A stretch of 64,000 nucleotides of DNA from Chryseolinea lacunae (GCF_016735595.1 NZ_JAERRB010000002.1:62001-126000), one strand, 5' to 3'; counted from the first letter of the stretch, positions 16,450 through 26,426 are shown. The notes: generated by a model not told the origin, from the sequence alone. Translations and numbers: made by a program.

Positions 16450-17352
16450 TCACGTTGAGGCTACCCGCTTTTTCATGTTCAGGATATACACGGCAGCAAT
16501 GCCCAGCAGGCCGCCGACAATGGAATGCAGCTGTGGCACTTCGTTGAGAAAGATCCAGGAACCCAGGGCGGCAGAGAACGGCACGAGAAAAATGAAACTG
16601 CTGGCTTTGCTGGCACCGATCTTCACCGTGGCGATGAAGTAGAACGTGGTGGCCAGCGATGTGGTGATGGTGGCGCTGAAGAACAGGTTTCCCCAGAACG
16701 TGGCATCGGCATGATCTATCAGCACAACCGACGCGGAAGGGCCCGACAACGCGAACATTACGATCGTGCTCACGCCATACATCCAGCAACTGAACGCCGG
16801 CGGCGAACCATAGCGCGATGCACGTGCCGTGACCAGGCTCAGCAATGCCCACGAGAACGAGGCCAGCAGGAAATAAACGTTGCCCGCACTCCACAAGGCC
16901 GACGCGTCTGTGAAAATCTTCAACAGGATAAGTCCCGCCAACACCCCCAACGACAAACCATAAAACTCCTGACGTGTCGGCTTTCGGCGTGCGATGCCCA
17001 GTGTGAGGCAATAGGAAATGATGGGGTTGAGCACCGTAACCAGAATGCCACCGGCGCCTGCCTTGCCTACGGTGAGTCCTTTGAAAAACAAATATGTGTA
17101 TAGCGAAATCAGTAAGGAAGCGAGAATCAGATCGCGGAAGCCACTTTTATCAAGACTCAGCTTTTGTTTGGCCAGCCACAAGATGAGCAGCAGCGACACA
17201 AACGTGAGGGCAAAGCGGAAGAAGGAAATGGTGAGCGGGCCGGCATAGTGCGACAAAATTTTTCCCGACGTCCAGCTAAAGCCCCAGCACGTCATGCTGA
17301 GAATCATGCCTAACAAAAACAGTCGTTGATTGGCCTGTGCCTCCTCTTTCAT
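16450..17352 (-). CDS. EamA/DMT-family membrane transporter
   Basis: A 300-residue inner-membrane protein with about ten hydrophobic helices in two EamA repeats (about 10-145 and 155-290). The first has MTCWGFSWTSGKILSHYAGP and FFRFALTFVSLLLILW. The second ends VPFSAALGSWIFLNEVPQLHSIVGGLLGIAAV, the usual EamA close. DMT transporters export or exchange small metabolites such as amino acids; the substrate cannot be read from sequence. It stands alone between the Sus-locus terminator and a desaturase gene on the other strand. The C-terminus is short and basic. Confidence 0.9.
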   Translation of the reverse strand: MKEEAQANQRLFLLGMILSMTCWGFSWTSGKILSHYAGPLTISFFRFALTFVSLLLILWLAKQKLSLDKSGFRDLILASLLISLYTYLFFKGLTVGKAGAGGILVTVLNPIISYCLTLGIARRKPTRQEFYGLSLGVLAGLILLKIFTDASALWSAGNVYFLLASFSWALLSLVTARASRYGSPPAFSCWMYGVSTIVMFALSGPSASVVLIDHADATFWGNLFFSATITTSLATTFYFIATVKIGASKASSFIFLVPFSAALGSWIFLNEVPQLHSIVGGLLGIAAVYILNMKKRVAST

Positions 17353-17683
17353 AAGCGCTCGAAAAAATAAAGCGGGAAAGATACTGAACGGAATGTTGAT
17401 TTAAAGATGGTTTTGGAAGGTTATTTGAAGCTGGAAAATTCACGGCAGACAACAATGTGTTGCCAGTGGCGTTATCTGTCGCTTGTCGCGCAGTGCGAAC
17501 ACCCTACCGAACGTGAGTGTAGCACCATGCGAAGAAGGCAAAAAGTGAGAATAGTGAGATAAGCCTACATCAACTCATGTACTGTGTTGTGTGGTGCATG
17601 CGGTGCGGGAGGTATTCCTCAATTAAGGTTTGATTTCATTTTATTATGCTTACATTCAAGGTTCAATAGGGTTAAAAAGTAAT
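17353..17683. other. Intergenic region between divergent genes
   Basis: About 330 bases separating the EamA gene from the desaturase. A weak promoter-like arrangement (TTTG 17629-17632, TACATTCA 17651-17658) faces the desaturase, with two mismatches in the -7 element. Nothing else stands out. Confidence 0.35.
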
Positions 17684-18742
17684 ATGGCGTTTTTAGATTA
17701 TGTGTTGGAGCCCCCCCGCTACGGCTGGCAAGATGAATCGGGCAACCTGGTGAAGCCCACCAATGGTCAGATTGTGAGTGAATTTTTTTATCGCTTAAAC
17801 ATTTTCAGAACGCGTAAGAACTGGCTTTCCTTCATGAGCTGGTTGCAGGTGGTTTGCCTCGCACCTTTTTTCATCGTCTTCATCTTTCATTATTTCACCT
17901 GGGGTTTGCTGGTGGCCGCTTTCTTCTACAGCATGGTGTTCATGGGCACGCACGGCACCATCTGGCATCATCGCTATTGCACGCACGGCGCCTACACCTT
18001 CCGTAATAAGTTCTGGCTGTTCGTGACACGCAACCTGTCGCTGAAAATTATTCCCGAAGAAATTTATGTGGTGTCGCATCACGTGCACCACTGCAAGTCT
18101 GATCAACCCGGCGATCCTTACAATGCTACCGCAGGATTTTTGTATTGCTTCCTGGCCGATGTAACGCATCAGCCCATCAACCGAAACCTGAGCGAAGATG
18201 ACTACAACCGCGCGGTGAACCTGATGAAGCACACGGGTGTGCAAACCAATTCGTATCAAGGCTATTTGAAATGGGGCGCGTTGGCAAGACCCGGGCTCAC
18301 CCTTTTGCACTGGGTGCTCAACTGGGGTTTCTGGTATGGCGTGTTCTTCCTCATCGGCGGTCACCCGCTGGCGTTTGCGTTGTTTGGCGGAGCATGCTTC
18401 TGGGCCGTGGGCGTTCGCACGTTCAACTTCGAAGGCCATGGCAAAGGCAAGGATGTGCAGCGCGAAGGTGTTGACTTCAACCGAAAAGATAAATCCATCA
18501 ACCAAGCCTGGCCCGGCATCGTGGCAGGCGAGTGGCACAACAACCACCATTTGTTTCCGCACAGTGCACGCTCGGGATTTATGTGGTATCAGCTCGACCT
18601 CGCGTGGTGCTACATCCGCCTGTTGTCCTACATCGGCGCGGTAACCACCTTTAACGATGCGAAGCCCCTGTTTCAAAAACAGTACCTCGCCGACAAGAAA
18701 CAACCGCTCGCGACTGCCGAAACCGTTGACCGCGTCGCGTAA
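17684..18742 (+). CDS. Membrane fatty-acid desaturase (acyl-CoA/acyl-lipid type)
   Basis: A 352-residue membrane di-iron enzyme. The three histidine boxes are visible: HHRYCTH from about His95, HHVHH from about His132, and HNNHH from about His285. Hydrophobic helices flank them (residues 45-90 and 185-230). This is the delta-9-type desaturase superfamily, which introduces a cis double bond into fatty acyl chains using oxygen and reduced electron carrier. The bond position is not decided by sequence. The ATG at 17684 (MAFLDYVLEPPRYGW) is preferred over an upstream in-frame start at 17630 that adds an unlikely tail. It appears to be a single-gene unit. Such enzymes adjust membrane fluidity. Confidence 0.9.
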   Translation: MAFLDYVLEPPRYGWQDESGNLVKPTNGQIVSEFFYRLNIFRTRKNWLSFMSWLQVVCLAPFFIVFIFHYFTWGLLVAAFFYSMVFMGTHGTIWHHRYCTHGAYTFRNKFWLFVTRNLSLKIIPEEIYVVSHHVHHCKSDQPGDPYNATAGFLYCFLADVTHQPINRNLSEDDYNRAVNLMKHTGVQTNSYQGYLKWGALARPGLTLLHWVLNWGFWYGVFFLIGGHPLAFALFGGACFWAVGVRTFNFEGHGKGKDVQREGVDFNRKDKSINQAWPGIVAGEWHNNHHLFPHSARSGFMWYQLDLAWCYIRLLSYIGAVTTFNDAKPLFQKQYLADKKQPLATAETVDRVA

Positions 18743-18822
18743 TTTTTCCCGTCATTTTTTGATTTTGATTCTGAAACGTTCGGTTCTCCGGAGGTGATGA
18801 ATTCGCATTGCTAAAAATGCGA

Positions 18823-18852
18823 TTGCAATCGGCAATATCCGGGCTATTTTTG
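18823..18852 (+). promoter_or_regulatory. Promoter of the ABC exporter gene
   Basis: TTG at 18823-18825 and a perfect TAnnTTTG (TATTTTTG) at 18845-18852, separated by 19 bases. The start of transcription would be near 18859, some 20 bases before the ATG at 18879. Confidence 0.6.
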
Positions 18853-18878
18853 TAGCGGGTCTTGTCCCCTTGTTCAAC

Positions 18879-20666
18879 ATGCAGAATCCTTATTTTTCTC
18901 TGCTGGCCACGGCGTGGAAATATGCGCGACAGGAGCGAAAGCGCTTCGTGCTGGTATATTCCTGTTTTGTCATGGCCAACATTGTGGTGGCCGCGTCTCC
19001 GATTTTTTATGGCTGGTTTGTGAACGAACTGCAGACGCAAGGGGTGGATGTGTTGCGCACAGGATGGATCTACATCGCGTTCTTTGTGGGTGCGCGTCTG
19101 CTGGAGTGGGCCTTTCACGGACCCGGTCGCGTGCTCGAACGCAAGCTTGCATTTTCGGTGAGCCGCAATTTCATGGAAGAGCTCTATCACAAGATACTGC
19201 ATCTGCCCATGGCCTGGCACCAGGATCATCACAGCGGCGCCACCATCAACAAACTTCGGAAAGCCTATGAAGCGCTGCGCGATTTTTTTCAGAACGGCTT
19301 CATCTATTTCTATTCGTTCGGAAAATTCTTTTTTTCGTTCGGTGCCATGCTCTACTTCTCGCCCGTGTTTGGTTCCATCGGCGTGGTGCTGGGCGCCATC
19401 ACCATTCTCATCATCCGGAAATTCGACAAACCTTTTGTGGCCACGCTGCGACAGGTGAACGAACGCGAGCACGAAGTGTCGTCAACGTTGTTTGACAGTT
19501 TGTCGAACATAGTGACGGTGATCACGCTTCGGTTGGAAAAAAGAATCCAGACCACGTTTCTGTCAAAGCTGCTGGCCGTGTATCCGCCGTTCAAACGCAA
19601 CGTGGTCATCAACGAATGGAAATGGTTCACGGCACAAATGATGATCGCCATCATCTATGGCGTCACCACATTGGGCTATCTGTTTCAGCACTGGAACCCC
19701 GGCGAACCCTTCATGATCGGAGGCCTCATCATTCTGTTGGGCTATGTGAACCAGTTCACCAGCGTGTTCAACGACGTGGCGGCTCACTACACACAGATTG
19801 TGAAATACGACACCGATGTTCAGAACGTGCGCGACATCGAAAAAGCATTTGACGAAAAACACACCGCCCTGGCCGCCGAACCGTTGCCCGACCATTGGCG
19901 CGTGCTCGATATTAAACACCTCACCTTCCACCGGGGCCGCGGCGTGGAGCGCGCACCGCACACCGGGGTGACCAACCTAAGCCTGCACTTCCCACGCGGT
20001 CAGCGTGTGGCGTTGGTGGGCGAAAGCGGGAGTGGCAAAAGCACCTTGCTCGCCTTGCTCCGCGGACTGTATACACCACAAGAAGGCGAGGTGATGGTGA
20101 ATGAAACCGAACGCATCAGTTTCGACACGCTGGCCGACACCATCACCCTGCTGCCCCAGGACCCGGAGATTTTTGAAAACACCGTGCGCTACAACATCAC
20201 CCTCGGCCTGGCTTTCGAAGAACACGAAGTGAAGGAAGCCTGCGATGCCGCACAATTCTCGACGGTCATTCATCACCTTCCACAAGGACTGGACACAAAC
20301 ATTATGGAAAAGGGTGTGAACCTTTCCGGTGGCCAGAAACAACGACTGGCTCTGGCCCGTGGCGTGCTCGCGGCCCGTTCCAGCAACATCGTGCTGCTCG
20401 ACGAACCCACCAGCAGCGTAGACCCCCGCACCGAGCAAACCGTGTATCGCAATTTGTTCCAGGCGTTCGAAGGCAAAACCGTGATCAGCTCGCTCCACCG
20501 CCTGCACCTGCTGTCGATGTTCGACTATGTGTATGTTCTGAAGGATGGCGTCGTGATCGACGAGGGAACCCCCGCCTACCTCGAACAAAGCAGCACAGCC
20601 TTCAGGGCGTTGCGTGAGCAAACGAACCACGCGGCGCCCCGCGAAGAGGCTGTGGAAGAAGACTAG
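18879..20666 (+). CDS. ABC exporter, fused permease and ATPase
   Basis: A 595-residue half-transporter. Residues about 15-320 carry six membrane helices of the ABC type-1 exporter fold. Residues about 345-575 form the ATPase: Walker A (GESGSGKST), the Q-loop region LLPQDPEIFENT, the signature LSGGQKQRLALARG and Walker B (IVLLDEPTSSVD). The H-loop is SSLHRLHLL, matching the conserved histidine. Such proteins homodimerise and export lipids, peptides or drugs; the substrate is unknown. ATG 18879 is preferred over an upstream TTG at 18870. The gene follows a good promoter and ends just before a membrane AraC regulator on the same strand. Confidence 0.92.
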   Translation: MQNPYFSLLATAWKYARQERKRFVLVYSCFVMANIVVAASPIFYGWFVNELQTQGVDVLRTGWIYIAFFVGARLLEWAFHGPGRVLERKLAFSVSRNFMEELYHKILHLPMAWHQDHHSGATINKLRKAYEALRDFFQNGFIYFYSFGKFFFSFGAMLYFSPVFGSIGVVLGAITILIIRKFDKPFVATLRQVNEREHEVSSTLFDSLSNIVTVITLRLEKRIQTTFLSKLLAVYPPFKRNVVINEWKWFTAQMMIAIIYGVTTLGYLFQHWNPGEPFMIGGLIILLGYVNQFTSVFNDVAAHYTQIVKYDTDVQNVRDIEKAFDEKHTALAAEPLPDHWRVLDIKHLTFHRGRGVERAPHTGVTNLSLHFPRGQRVALVGESGSGKSTLLALLRGLYTPQEGEVMVNETERISFDTLADTITLLPQDPEIFENTVRYNITLGLAFEEHEVKEACDAAQFSTVIHHLPQGLDTNIMEKGVNLSGGQKQRLALARGVLAARSSNIVLLDEPTSSVDPRTEQTVYRNLFQAFEGKTVISSLHRLHLLSMFDYVYVLKDGVVIDEGTPAYLEQSSTAFRALREQTNHAAPREEAVEED

Positions 20667-20782
20667 CGACGTCCTATGACAGGGCGCAACGGCGTTAAAC
20701 GTCCAGCCAAATCCCATTGGACGACCTGTGGCGGAGTTGTGTTGAGTTTTGCGCTACATTTAAGAAACAGAATTTCCGGGCT

Positions 20783-21907
20783 TTGAACATATTAATTCAT
20801 CAGCTATTCCTGGTTTTGATCTATGGCGGCATCGTGGTGGGCGTGTTCATCGTGGTGTTGCTCAACACGCGTGGGGTGCGAAAGGGGAGAGCCAACTTCT
20901 TTTTGTCGGTGTTGCTGGTGGCGCTGGTGTTCAGCGTCGCGCACATCCTGTTTGCCAGCCAGGTCATCAACCACCTGTCGGCCGAGGTCTATACCATTGG
21001 CGATCCCACATTCCTTCTCATCGCGCCGTTGCTTTGGTTTTATGCGTGCGAAATCACCGGCAAGCCGGTGAAGCGGAGCGGCTGGTTGATGCTGCACTTC
21101 CTGCCATTCTTTGTCGTCATCGTTTTGTCGTTGTCGCTGCGGTCGGTGAACAACGCGGACTTTCTGCGCGCCCTGGAGCGGTTTCATCGATTGATTGTGG
21201 TTGTGTTTTGGGTTGTGGTGGTGGTGCAGTTTTCGGTCTATCAGTTTTGGGTTCAGCGGCGCTGGCGTGACTATCAGAACCTGATACCGCGCGAAGTGTC
21301 CAACACCGAGAACGTGAGCATCGGGTGGGTTCGTTTTTTCATGGGAATATTTCTTTGTATCAACCTGCTGTTTCTGTTTAGTCTCTTTGCCGTCATTCAT
21401 CTTTCGTTGGGAGAGTGGCTACCCAGGGCCACCGCGTTTGTTTTTGCCCTTTCCATTTTGGCGTTGAGCTACAAGGGTATTCTTCAGCGCGAGATTTTTC
21501 AATACGAAGAAATAAAAGTGAACGACGTGCTGACATCCGCATCCATCGCTGAAAAAGAAAAACCGGATCCCGCACGGATGCAGCAGTTGATGACGTATAT
21601 GGAGCACGAGAAACCCTACCTCGATCCGGAACTGACGTTGACAACGTTGGCTAAAGCCATAAACATCACCCGCAGTCAGCTATCCCAGCTCATCAACGAA
21701 GGCACCGGCGACAACTTCTACGACTTTGTTAATAAATACAGAGTGGAACAAGTGAAGAAACTTATGGCCGATCCCGCGGTGAAACATTTTAACATGCTGG
21801 GCCTCGCCATGGAGGCAGGCTTCAAATCAAAGTCAACATTCAACCTCATCTTCAAACGCTTCACCGGGTTGACGCCCACCGAGTACAAGAAAAATTTAAT
21901 GCCCTGA
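20783..21907 (+). CDS. AraC-type regulator with an N-terminal membrane domain
   Basis: About 374 residues. The N-terminal ~230 residues hold six to seven hydrophobic helices (LIHQLFLVLIYGGIVVGVFI and onwards). The C-terminal ~110 residues are an AraC HTH pair: LTLTTLAKAINITRSQLSQL and, later, LGLAMEAGFKSKSTFNLIF with the closing TGLTPTEYKKNL. This layout is common in Bacteroidota and suggests a membrane-held regulator that senses something at the envelope. The start is uncertain: no ATG precedes the first helix. TTG 20783 is taken because the residues encoded upstream (open to 20717) look non-coding. The next genes, a MacB-like exporter, may be its target; that is inferred. Confidence 0.8.
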   Translation: MNILIHQLFLVLIYGGIVVGVFIVVLLNTRGVRKGRANFFLSVLLVALVFSVAHILFASQVINHLSAEVYTIGDPTFLLIAPLLWFYACEITGKPVKRSGWLMLHFLPFFVVIVLSLSLRSVNNADFLRALERFHRLIVVVFWVVVVVQFSVYQFWVQRRWRDYQNLIPREVSNTENVSIGWVRFFMGIFLCINLLFLFSLFAVIHLSLGEWLPRATAFVFALSILALSYKGILQREIFQYEEIKVNDVLTSASIAEKEKPDPARMQQLMTYMEHEKPYLDPELTLTTLAKAINITRSQLSQLINEGTGDNFYDFVNKYRVEQVKKLMADPAVKHFNMLGLAMEAGFKSKSTFNLIFKRFTGLTPTEYKKNLMP

Positions 21908-21977
21908 ACACGTCCGTCAACATCCGTGTGGACGATGTGCCTTTTGCATTTTCCGATCGTTGCAGAAAAAAAACGAT

Positions 21978-22682
21978 ATGGAACATACCAACGAAAAATT
22001 CCTCATCCGCCTCAGCGGAGTCACCAAAACATTTCCCGTGGCCTCGGGCATCTTTCACGCCCTCAACAACATGACGCTCGACATACCGCGCGGACAGCTC
22101 ATGGCCATCACCGGCAAATCGGGCAGTGGCAAGTCCACGTTGCTGAATATCATTTCGGGCATCGACAAACCCACGCACGGGAGTGTGGTGGTAGACGGCG
22201 TGCGCATCGACACACTTTCCGAAAGTGAGCTGGCCTCGTGGCGTGGCATCAACATTGGCGTGGTGTTTCAATTTTTTCAACTGTTGCCCACGCTCACCAT
22301 TGCCGAAAACGTGATGTTGCCCATGGACTTCTGCAATCGTTACCCGGCAAAAGAAAGAAGACCACGCGCGCTGGCATTGCTGCAACACGTGGGCATAGGC
22401 GACCAGGCCGACAAACTTCCTTCGGCGCTTTCCGGAGGACAACAACAACGCGCTGCCATTGCACGGGCGCTGGCCAACGACCCGCCAGTGCTCATGGCCG
22501 ACGAACCCACGGGCAACCTCGACTCGCAAACGTCAACCGCGATATTCGAATTGTTTGCGGGTCTGGCGCGCTTGGGCAAGACCGTGATCATCGTCACACA
22601 CGAACGCGATTTTGCATCCTACTTCGAAAACACAATGGCCATGGCCGACGGAAAAATGGTGACGGAACTTTCACACGCCTAA
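21978..22682 (+). CDS. MacB/LolD-type ABC transporter ATPase
   Basis: A 234-residue ATPase. Walker A is GKSGSGKST, signature LSGGQQQRAAIARA, Walker B VLMADEPTGNLD, and the H-loop IIVTHERDF. The FxFxLLPTLT-type Q-loop and length are typical of the LolD/MacB group, which works with FtsX-like permeases to extract lipoproteins or drive mechanotransmission, not substrate flux through the membrane. The next gene, 15 bases on, encodes such a permease, so the two form one complex. ATG 21978 is preferred to a TTG at 21960. Confidence 0.93.
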   Translation: MEHTNEKFLIRLSGVTKTFPVASGIFHALNNMTLDIPRGQLMAITGKSGSGKSTLLNIISGIDKPTHGSVVVDGVRIDTLSESELASWRGINIGVVFQFFQLLPTLTIAENVMLPMDFCNRYPAKERRPRALALLQHVGIGDQADKLPSALSGGQQQRAAIARALANDPPVLMADEPTGNLDSQTSTAIFELFAGLARLGKTVIIVTHERDFASYFENTMAMADGKMVTELSHA

Positions 22683-22697
22683 CCCGGATCATCACAA

Positions 22698-25112
22698 ATG
22701 AAAACACGCTATAAAAAAGTGATGCGCGACCTTCTGTCGGGCTATGCAAAAAATGCCATGCTGGTGATCGCCATGGCGATGGGAGTGTTTGGTGTGGGTG
22801 CAATTTTGGGAGGCTACAGTGTGGTGAAGCGCGAGATGACCGCCAACTACATGGGTACCGTGCCTGCGTCGGCTACGCTGGAGATGGAAGACAGCCTCAA
22901 ACAAGGCCTGATCGACAGCGTTCGCCAATGGCCGGGTGTGTCGCAAGCCGAGCGCCACGCCACCGTGTTGGCACGCATGCGCATTGACGACAAATGGTTT
23001 CCATTGCTCCTGTTTGTGGTAGACGACTTTGAACACCAGCGCACAAACATCGCGCGTCACGTGTCGGGCGAACAAACACCGCCCACCGGCACGCTGCTCG
23101 TGGAGCGAACCGCGTTTGTGGTGATGCATGCGCAGGAAGGTGATTCGCTTCTGGTGAAGACACGCCACGGTGAAGCCAAAGCGCTGAAAATTGTCGGCAC
23201 TGTGCACGATGCAGGGTTGGCGCCGGCATGGCAAGAGCAAGCCGGCTACGGCTACATCACCTTGTCGACGCTGCGTGCGCTGGGTGAGGATGGCGGGTTC
23301 GATCAACTGCGCATACTCGTGAGCGAACATGCCGACTCGCGCGACCATATTGAAACGAAGGCGAAAGAAATTGCTATAGCCTTGAACGCGCGCCATCATG
23401 GCGTGCACGAAATTCAGATTCCACCACCGGGCAAACATCCGCATCAAAGCCAGATGAGCGCAGTCATGACCATCTTTGTGATGTTCAGTTTTCTCGTGTT
23501 GGTGCTGGCGTCTATTCTGGTGGGCACTGCTGTGGCCACCATCATGGTGAAACACGTACGGCAGATCGGTGTCATGAAAACACTGGGCGCAAACTCGCGA
23601 CAAATCGCAGTGATGTATCTGACCATGGTGTTCGCATTGTGTTTGGTGGCTTTGGTCATCGCCATTCCGCTGAGCCGGGTAGCCGCGGCTGCTTTCTATG
23701 ATCAGATTGCCGTGTTGCTCAACCTCGAAATTCGCGATGCGTCAATTCCGGTATGGGTGGTGGCGGTGCAGGTGTTTTCGGGCATAGGCATTCCGTTGCT
23801 CTCGGCGGCGGTTCCGGTGTTACGCGGAAGTTTCATTTCTGTGCGCAAGGCGCTCGACAATCATGGTGTTGGTCATCGTCCGCAACAGCAACTGTCGTGG
23901 ACCATGAAGATGTTGTCGTCGTGGAAGTTTGCGGGCGACATGTTTCCCTTGGCCATGCGAAATGTTTTTCGACAACGGTCGCGGCTCGCCATGACATTGG
24001 GTTTGCTGGCCGCAGGCGGGGCCATGTTCATGATGGCCCTCAACGTGTCGGAAGCGTGGGAAGCAAACCTGTCGAGAATCTATCAACAGCGTTTATATGA
24101 TGTGGAATTCCGATTGAACCGTCTGCACCCGACGGATACGTTGTTGGCGAAGCTAAAATCCATTCCCGGTGTCACACATGTGGAGGGATGGAATTCGGCA
24201 GCGGTAGCATTTTCGAAAGGCAACAAAGGTGTGGAGGTCACACGCACCTATCCCGACAAAGGGCATGGAAGTTTCAGCATGCAAGCCCTGCCCGTGTCAA
24301 CACAGTTGCTTCGTCCCGACATCACCGCCGGGCGCTGGCTGCGGGAAGGACAAGCCAACGAAGTGGTGTTGAACCAACTCGCCACACCCATGCTTTCGTC
24401 TGTGGCGTTGGGTGACACAGTTTCACTAACCGTAAATCAACACACCACCGCATGGACTGTGGTTGGTTTTGTGGAGGATGTGGGCACACCGGCCACGGCT
24501 TATGTGAGTATCGAAGCATTTGCAAAAGCGGAAGACACAGCCGGAAAATCAAACGTGCTACGCGTTGCCTATGCCGACCGGTCGAAAGAATCGACCGTGA
24601 AAAACAACCGGCTGGTGGAAGCGCTGCTCGAAAAAGAAAACATCGGTGTTGACGCCACCATTCCCGTCTGGCTTCTGCGCAATGCCATTGCCGGTCACAT
24701 GAAAGTGCTGGTCAATTCGCTCATGGCCATGGCGCTGTTGATGGCCGTGGTGGGAACATTGGGACTCATGTCGACCATGAGCATGAACGTGCTGGAGCGT
24801 ACACGTGAAATCGGTGTGATGCGAACGCTCGGTGCAACCCCACGCAAAATCCGGAGCCTGGTGGTGTGGGAAGGTGTGAGCATTGGCGTGATGAGCATTT
24901 TTCTTGCCTTCGCGCTGTCGCTTTTGCTGTCGGCCTACATAGGCAGTTTCATTGGACATATGGCGTTTCGCACACCGTTGTCGTTGCAGATTTCTATTGT
25001 AGGTGTTGTGGCCTGGGTGGCCATGGTGATGGCCGGTGCCTATGTCGCTACGTTGTATCCGTCAAAGCGCGCAAACACAATCACCACGCGCGAGGCGTTG
25101 GCCTATGAATAG
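22698..25112 (+). CDS. FtsX-like permease, two-domain
   Basis: An 804-residue inner-membrane protein with two copies of the MacB-core plus FtsX layout. Each half has one N-terminal helix, a periplasmic domain of about 200 residues and three C-terminal helices. The FtsX motif KHVRQIGVMKTLGANSRQI is in the first half and ERTREIGVMRTLGATPRKI in the second. It partners the ATPase encoded 15 bases upstream. Function is probably export or lipoprotein handling; the cargo is unknown. A strong terminator follows at 25138. Confidence 0.92.
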   Translation: MKTRYKKVMRDLLSGYAKNAMLVIAMAMGVFGVGAILGGYSVVKREMTANYMGTVPASATLEMEDSLKQGLIDSVRQWPGVSQAERHATVLARMRIDDKWFPLLLFVVDDFEHQRTNIARHVSGEQTPPTGTLLVERTAFVVMHAQEGDSLLVKTRHGEAKALKIVGTVHDAGLAPAWQEQAGYGYITLSTLRALGEDGGFDQLRILVSEHADSRDHIETKAKEIAIALNARHHGVHEIQIPPPGKHPHQSQMSAVMTIFVMFSFLVLVLASILVGTAVATIMVKHVRQIGVMKTLGANSRQIAVMYLTMVFALCLVALVIAIPLSRVAAAAFYDQIAVLLNLEIRDASIPVWVVAVQVFSGIGIPLLSAAVPVLRGSFISVRKALDNHGVGHRPQQQLSWTMKMLSSWKFAGDMFPLAMRNVFRQRSRLAMTLGLLAAGGAMFMMALNVSEAWEANLSRIYQQRLYDVEFRLNRLHPTDTLLAKLKSIPGVTHVEGWNSAAVAFSKGNKGVEVTRTYPDKGHGSFSMQALPVSTQLLRPDITAGRWLREGQANEVVLNQLATPMLSSVALGDTVSLTVNQHTTAWTVVGFVEDVGTPATAYVSIEAFAKAEDTAGKSNVLRVAYADRSKESTVKNNRLVEALLEKENIGVDATIPVWLLRNAIAGHMKVLVNSLMAMALLMAVVGTLGLMSTMSMNVLERTREIGVMRTLGATPRKIRSLVVWEGVSIGVMSIFLAFALSLLLSAYIGSFIGHMAFRTPLSLQISIVGVVAWVAMVMAGAYVATLYPSKRANTITTREALAYE

Positions 25113-25137
25113 AAACAAATAACAGAGAGAGAATCAG

Positions 25138-25176
25138 AAACGCCGGGCGATGAATAGTGGCCCGGCGTTTTTTTAT
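25138..25176 (+). terminator. Strong terminator between convergent genes
   Basis: A perfect 11-bp stem (AAACGCCGGGC 25138-25148 with GCCCGGCGTTT 25160-25170), an 11-base loop and a run of T. It ends at the stop codon of the convergent gene. On the minus strand it offers only three to four T residues. Confidence 0.9.
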
Positions 25177-26408
25177 TTTGAAAGCGTCCGAATGTAATGA
25201 TCCAGATCTTCTTCTTTTGGCAAGGCCAGTTTTTGTTTGATGCGGTAGCGCGACATCAGCACACTCTTGGGCACCACGCCCATGCGCTGTGCAATTTCTT
25301 TGTTGCTAAGCCCCAACGAAATGAAGGCACAATGTTTCAGGTCGAGGCGTGACAGGCTGTCGCCGGATTTTTCTTTGAGCTTTTCAAAAAATGCCATCGG
25401 CACCGACTCCACGCCACCGTTGTCTTTGTCGAGCGCTTCTTCGCTTTTTTTATGCTGGTCGATCACGGCGTTCACCTGTTTCAGCACCGCGCGATCCTGG
25501 ATGGCTTCGCTGATTTTTTTTCGGATCACCTTCAGCAATTCATTCTTCTGTTCCACCGTCACCTGGGCAACCTGTTCCCGCTCCTGGCGCTCGTGCTGCA
25601 GTTGTTGCTCTGTTTCCTGAAGTTGTTGCTCGGCCACTTTGCGCAGTTGCTCTGCCGTTTGGCGCGCCGCTTCGGCCGCATTTGTGCGGGCGCGGAACAC
25701 CGCTTCGTGACGATCGGCCAGGCGTTGATTGTCTTCCAGTGTTTTCAGTCGCGTGTGCAGGGCGGAATCTCCTTTGTCTTTTTCTGACACCTGTTTCTCT
25801 AGCAGTGCGACGGTGGCTTGCAAGCGCGACGCTTTGAAAATAAAGTACAACGCCACAAGAATCACAACGATCAGGGCCGCAGCCGACGCCATCAACCAAA
25901 GGTTCGACGTTACGGCGTTCATCGTTTCCGGCTGATGTTCACGAGTGACGCCTTTTTCTCCGACGGCATTTGTGGTGATCACGGGCTTATCCGGTCGGCT
26001 TTCAAGCCAGGCTTTTCGCAGGAACACAAATCCCTTGGTGGCAGCGTCGTCGGTTTTGTTGGAAAACCAGAGGGCGCTGTCGAGGGCAACTTGTGCCTGG
26101 ATGTGGTCGCCGTGGCGGTGGTATAGTTCCACCAGTGTTCCGTAGGCAAGGGCTTCATATTTTCCATCGGCCAAACCTTTGCCGAGGTGCAGTGCCTGCT
26201 GCGTGGTGCGAATTGCTTTTTCGGTGTCGGCCTCCGGCAGCGCTTGCGCCAGGCGACACATGGTGACGATGCGGTCTTCGATGGAGATATCCGTTTGCGA
26301 CAACACCGTGCCCAACGAGTCAACGTTCGACTGGGCGTGGAGCGTGATGCAACACAAATAGACTATGGCCGGTATGAGGGAGCGAAGGAATGTGATTCTG
26401 GGGATCAT
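25173..26408 (-). CDS. Membrane TPR sensor with LuxR-type HTH
   Basis: A 411-residue protein. A signal peptide (SLIPAIVYLCCITLHAQ) leads into a periplasmic TPR-like region (about 30-150). A membrane helix near 168-192 (LMASAAALIVVILVALYFIF) follows. Then comes a long coiled coil (about 193-320, rich in E, Q, R, K), and a C-terminal LuxR/GerE-like HTH (about 350-405: HCAFISLGLSNKEIAQRMGV and RYRIKQKLALP). It would bind DNA from the membrane and respond to something in the periplasm. This layout is widespread in Bacteroidota, with unknown ligands. It is on the same strand as the retron but 252 bases downstream with its own promoter element, so I do not count it in that operon. Confidence 0.82.
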   Translation of the reverse strand: MIPRITFLRSLIPAIVYLCCITLHAQSNVDSLGTVLSQTDISIEDRIVTMCRLAQALPEADTEKAIRTTQQALHLGKGLADGKYEALAYGTLVELYHRHGDHIQAQVALDSALWFSNKTDDAATKGFVFLRKAWLESRPDKPVITTNAVGEKGVTREHQPETMNAVTSNLWLMASAAALIVVILVALYFIFKASRLQATVALLEKQVSEKDKGDSALHTRLKTLEDNQRLADRHEAVFRARTNAAEAARQTAEQLRKVAEQQLQETEQQLQHERQEREQVAQVTVEQKNELLKVIRKKISEAIQDRAVLKQVNAVIDQHKKSEEALDKDNGGVESVPMAFFEKLKEKSGDSLSRLDLKHCAFISLGLSNKEIAQRMGVVPKSVLMSRYRIKQKLALPKEEDLDHYIRTLSK

Positions 26409-26426
26409 TGAAAATCAAATAAACCG

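Noticed and set aside
25173-26408. TPR-LuxR regulator as part of the retron operon
   Set aside because: It lies 252 bases downstream with its own -7 element and belongs to a common Bacteroidota family found in many contexts.
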